Shown piece by piece: positions 61,131 to 64,000 of a stretch of 64,000 nucleotides of DNA (position 1 is its first letter; every line of letters begins with the position of its first letter). This stretch comes from Cristatella mucedo (lineage: Eukaryota > Bryozoa > Phylactolaemata > Cristatellidae). The stretch spans positions 8,153,501 to 8,217,500 of the forward strand of contig WPIO01000001.1 of the NCBI GenBank assembly GCA_009760855.2, written 5' to 3'. The notes under the pieces are model-generated. The model did not search any database, was not told the DNA's origin, and worked only from the letters and a program-made list of their open reading frames with translations. The position numbers and the translations under genes are program-made.

Positions 61131-62599
61131 GAGTAATTGAGTGCACATATTTCCATCTTGTAATTTGCACTTTAAGGGAATTTTCTCTTTTAAGAATATT
61201 TACTTAGGCAGAGCTGAGACTAGAGGCTTTTGCATGAATCCAGCCAAGCAAAGTTTCGATTGACGGAATGTGTGGAAAACCGAGGAATAAGGAGATGCAC
61301 ACTAGACCACAATCATGCAATGACCTCTGTATGTGATAACCATTAAGTCGAGACGGCTAAAATTGCAGTTACTAAATGAATTGTGATGAGGAATTTTCAT
61401 GTAGTAATCCATCTTAGAGAATGCCGAGACGGAAATCCCTAAGCACAGAGATGTTCCCATTCACAATGTGGACATATACAGTAACGTTGATGGTAGGCGG
61501 TTTAAATAGTTTATAAGAATATCAACAATATCATGTAATATGACTGCCTTAGGGTAAAGGGGGTGGAGTAAAAAAGTTGAACCCCTGACTCAGTCACGTT
61601 CTAGTGCTGCAAGATAACTGTATGCATCCTCATTGCAATGATTTCGAACCCGGGTACATCGCCATCAATGGTTAAGATGGTAAGGACATCTAGTTATAAA
61701 TAAAAGCTCCACATTTTCACTCTTAATTGATTTTTTTTTATTAGTGCCTTGGCTGCTGCCTCACAATCACTCCTCCATGCATGTGTGACATTAAATTTTT
61801 ATAATAACCAGATGCACTGGTTATAGTAAAGCAAGGTTTCTCTTGCTTAATGCCGTGAAATTCCGGCATAAGAATAACCTGCTTTAGTAGTTAAGCAACT
61901 ATCACCGTTTAACATATTCAAGGTTCCAGCTCGACAAGAATTTTGACAAATCTATGAGGAACGGTGTGTGCCGTCGGTCGGCTTCGGCCTCCCGAGAGTC
62001 TGCTGCCCCGTTAAGCACACCTATCACATATGAGCCAGCTATAGCTATAGCTATAGCCTTTATGAATCTCAGTAACCCGGCCATAACAATAGTGCAATAT
62101 TTCTACAGACTAATATTCTTCTTATTACCATACTGGATAGAAACCCAAATGTGCTATCCACGAGGCTTTGCTCTACTTAACTCATTTTAAAAACGTATGG
62201 GAAAATATGCTGCTGTATAAATTTATGGGATGGTGAGGCTTTCAGACCAGAGCAAAACTAGGTTCAATAGATGTTGAACCACCTCCTCGTTTTACCTGAC
62301 TTGAATAGAAAATACATGCGTTCCGTCATGTAGTAAAAGTGTCGAAACAGCCGTAGAGGAGGCTATTTTATAGAACTAATATGTCAACTGGCTAAACCAT
62401 GTTTTCAAGAGTATTAGTCCCACTACTATATTTTGAAATTGGTTTTGGAAATGTCCCCTTTTTTTACAAGGCTTGTCGACTTATCAACATTTGTTGTAGT
62501 CACTGTACATACTTAGATCCACTGGCTCCGCTGGTGACGAAAAACTACTTCCCGATATGCAATTAACATCAACATAAATGCAAAAAGCTGTTACGTTAC
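61131..62599. other. Unannotated DNA; expected 3' side of the ABC transporter gene
   Basis: A tRNA-like B box (GGGTTCGAAATC, - strand, near 61650) marks a possible SINE relic. Three and a half AGCTAT hexamers lie at 62037-62058. No further transporter exon could be recognised on the - strand, so the last exons are short, diverged or outside the window. Confidence 0.35.
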
Positions 62600-62878
62600 C
62601 TCGGCATTGTCCAAGATTACGATGCGATCACGCTGAAGTACTGTGTCGAGTCTGTGGGCGATGATTAGGACAGTACAGTCTGCGAAAGCTTCTCTGATTG
62701 TGTCCATCAAAAGTCTATCCGTGGCAGAGTCCATCGCAGCTGTTGCTTCATCCGTCATAAGAATCTTGCTACGTCTCAATAGTGCCCTTGCCATGCAGAC
62801 GAGTTGCCTCTCACCGAGCGAAATATTTGCCGCTCCTTCTAGGATGTGGGTATCAAGTCCTTTGGAGAATCGACCATG
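62600..62878 (-). CDS. ABCC5-like ABC transporter, one internal exon of nucleotide-binding domain 2 (partial gene)
   Basis: A 279-nt exon of 93 codons with AG acceptor just above 62878 and GT donor (GTAACG) just below 62600, both phase 0. In order: [19 protein letters not shown] (signature loop, residues 10-28), [15 protein letters not shown] (Walker B and D-loop, 37-51), [20 protein letters not shown] (H-loop histidine at 75) and [26 protein letters not shown] and GERQL are, as I recall, closest to ABCC5/MRP5 and its relatives. Such proteins export organic anions and cyclic nucleotides across membranes using ATP. Walker B reads ILMTDE where ABCC proteins usually have a hydrophobic residue before DE. 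The rest of the gene was not found; 62879-64000 would be intron. Confidence 0.9.
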
Positions 62879-63840
62879 CTGGATTTAAGATAACAAAATC
62901 TTAGCCATGGAAGCTTTTTTAATCACTTCAAACATGTAGCTTATTAGTTTTCCAGAGCAATTTCTGAACTTCAACGATAGTTTTAACTTTATAGTTTTGC
63001 ATATTTTTTGGCCATTCTTTTTATTTTATTATACACAATTTCTGCCTCAACGCTATGCGGACGGCTGTTTGACTAAAACAGCTGTCATGATTATGTTGGA
63101 CGACTGAAAATATGTTACGAAGATGCTGAGCTGTATAAAACTAAATTTCTTTCTATATACTATAAATATGTTGGAGACGAAACATTTCAGTCAATTAACT
63201 AAAGAATTAAAAATTTTACGATATCAGCAATCAAATGAACTAACAGAACAATGCACGAAAACAGAGCTACTATTGTAATGATTATGGATTATCTTCACTT
63301 CTTGTTATAGAGACAGTCAAGTGAGATATTTTTGTGATTTGTTTGCATACTTACTTGACCAAATTAGGAGCGTAGGCACTGACAGCAGGTTTTTGCAATA
63401 TGTAAGGTTTAAAAGAGGCAGTTTCAAACTATTTAATTCATTCGAGTGCATAATACGATGTCAATCCTATCTGGCATGTACTTGAGCTGGAGGGATGAAG
63501 TTAAATAATCTAATGGCTAGTGAAATAACTATGAAAGTCAGTACACAGCTGGACAGACAGCCCGGGCATGGTGACGAGAAGGCAAATTTTGACACTTACG
63601 ACGTTTACGAACCCAGAAGGAGTTCTACAGTATGATACGAACTAGAATCTTTCTATTCTACACAAGCGAGGATACACGAGCAATGAATTATTCAAGTATT
63701 GACAGGATATCCATAACCACGGACTATATTAACTACAACAAACTGAACAGACAGCTGAAACTGCGACAGAACCGCTGCTAAGTGTCTCAAACGTGCCGAC
63801 TTGAAGAGGCCGAGAGATAAAGTGCTGAAACTTGAGAAGG
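62879..63840. other. Probable intron of the ABC transporter; no exon seen
   Basis: AT-rich on the left. No Walker A (GxxGxGKS/T) or transmembrane exon recognised on the - strand. Confidence 0.45.
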
Positions 63841-63886
63841 AGACTGAGAGAGTGAGAGAGATAGAGAGAGAGAGAGAGGGAGAGAT

Positions 63887-63960
<74 letters not shown>

Positions 63961-64000
63961 TCAGAGTGAGAGAGACAGAAAGAGAGACAGAAAGAGAGAC
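63841..64000. repeat. (GA)n microsatellite, runs to the window end
   Basis: Mostly GA, with GACAGAAAGAGA units at the right end. Extent beyond 64000 unknown. Confidence 0.95.

Noticed and set aside
61902..62084. - strand frame as a last exon of the ABC transporter
   Set aside because: No similarity to the C-terminal end of ABCC proteins; its repeated AIAIA part comes from the AGCTAT hexamer repeat.

Overview
The window is nuclear DNA of a multicellular animal, most likely an invertebrate. Coding sequence is sparse and split into short exons with GT/AG borders. Long dinucleotide microsatellites are common, and many degraded copies of two related LINE families (called LINE-A and LINE-B here) are present with tRNA-derived SINEs. 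I cannot name the species. There is nothing bacterial: no operons, no ribosome binding sites and no CRISPR array.

Only two kinds of host gene can be supported. The first is a small secreted cysteine-rich protein of whey-acidic-protein (WAP) type, 133 residues, present as two intact four-exon paralogues on the + strand (19054-21364 and 52384-54106) and one broken copy (30790-31213). Each intact gene begins with a 12-nt coding exon (MALK), then a 51-nt exon holding the signal-peptide core, then one exon per eight-cysteine domain. The second is one complete internal exon (62600-62878, - strand) from the second nucleotide-binding domain of an ABCC-type transporter closest to ABCC5/MRP5; its other exons were not found here.

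The WAP genes lie inside a duplicated block. Copy 1 runs from about 16313 to 22090 and copy 2 from about 48797 to 54860; a shorter third copy, about 30620-31760, carries the pseudogene. Copies 1 and 2 differ by mobile-element insertions made after the duplication: a SINE near 17440-17596 in copy 1, and a LINE-B at 50340-51895 plus a SINE at 53640-53795 in copy 2. A second, smaller duplication pairs 6985-7462 with 23975-25170, the latter interrupted by a LINE-A fragment.

Layout: 1-11000, repeats and unrecognised DNA; 11020-15645, a LINE-B fragment and the longest LINE-A copy; 16313-22090, WAP1 block; 22440-23790, GC-rich stretch headed by a TATA box; 23975-27740, second duplicated segment, microsatellite, LINE-B and SINE remains; 28720-29058, an open frame without Met; 30620-31760, WAP pseudogene; 32130-41375, LINE copies; 41534-45843, two copies of an unidentified GC-rich element with short inverted ends; 46030-47242, LINE relics; 47541-48560, three tandem 340-bp units; 48797-54860, WAP2 block; 55890-61700, AT-rich DNA with SINEs and an old LINE; 62600-62878, ABC transporter exon. 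All alignments and identity counts were done by eye.
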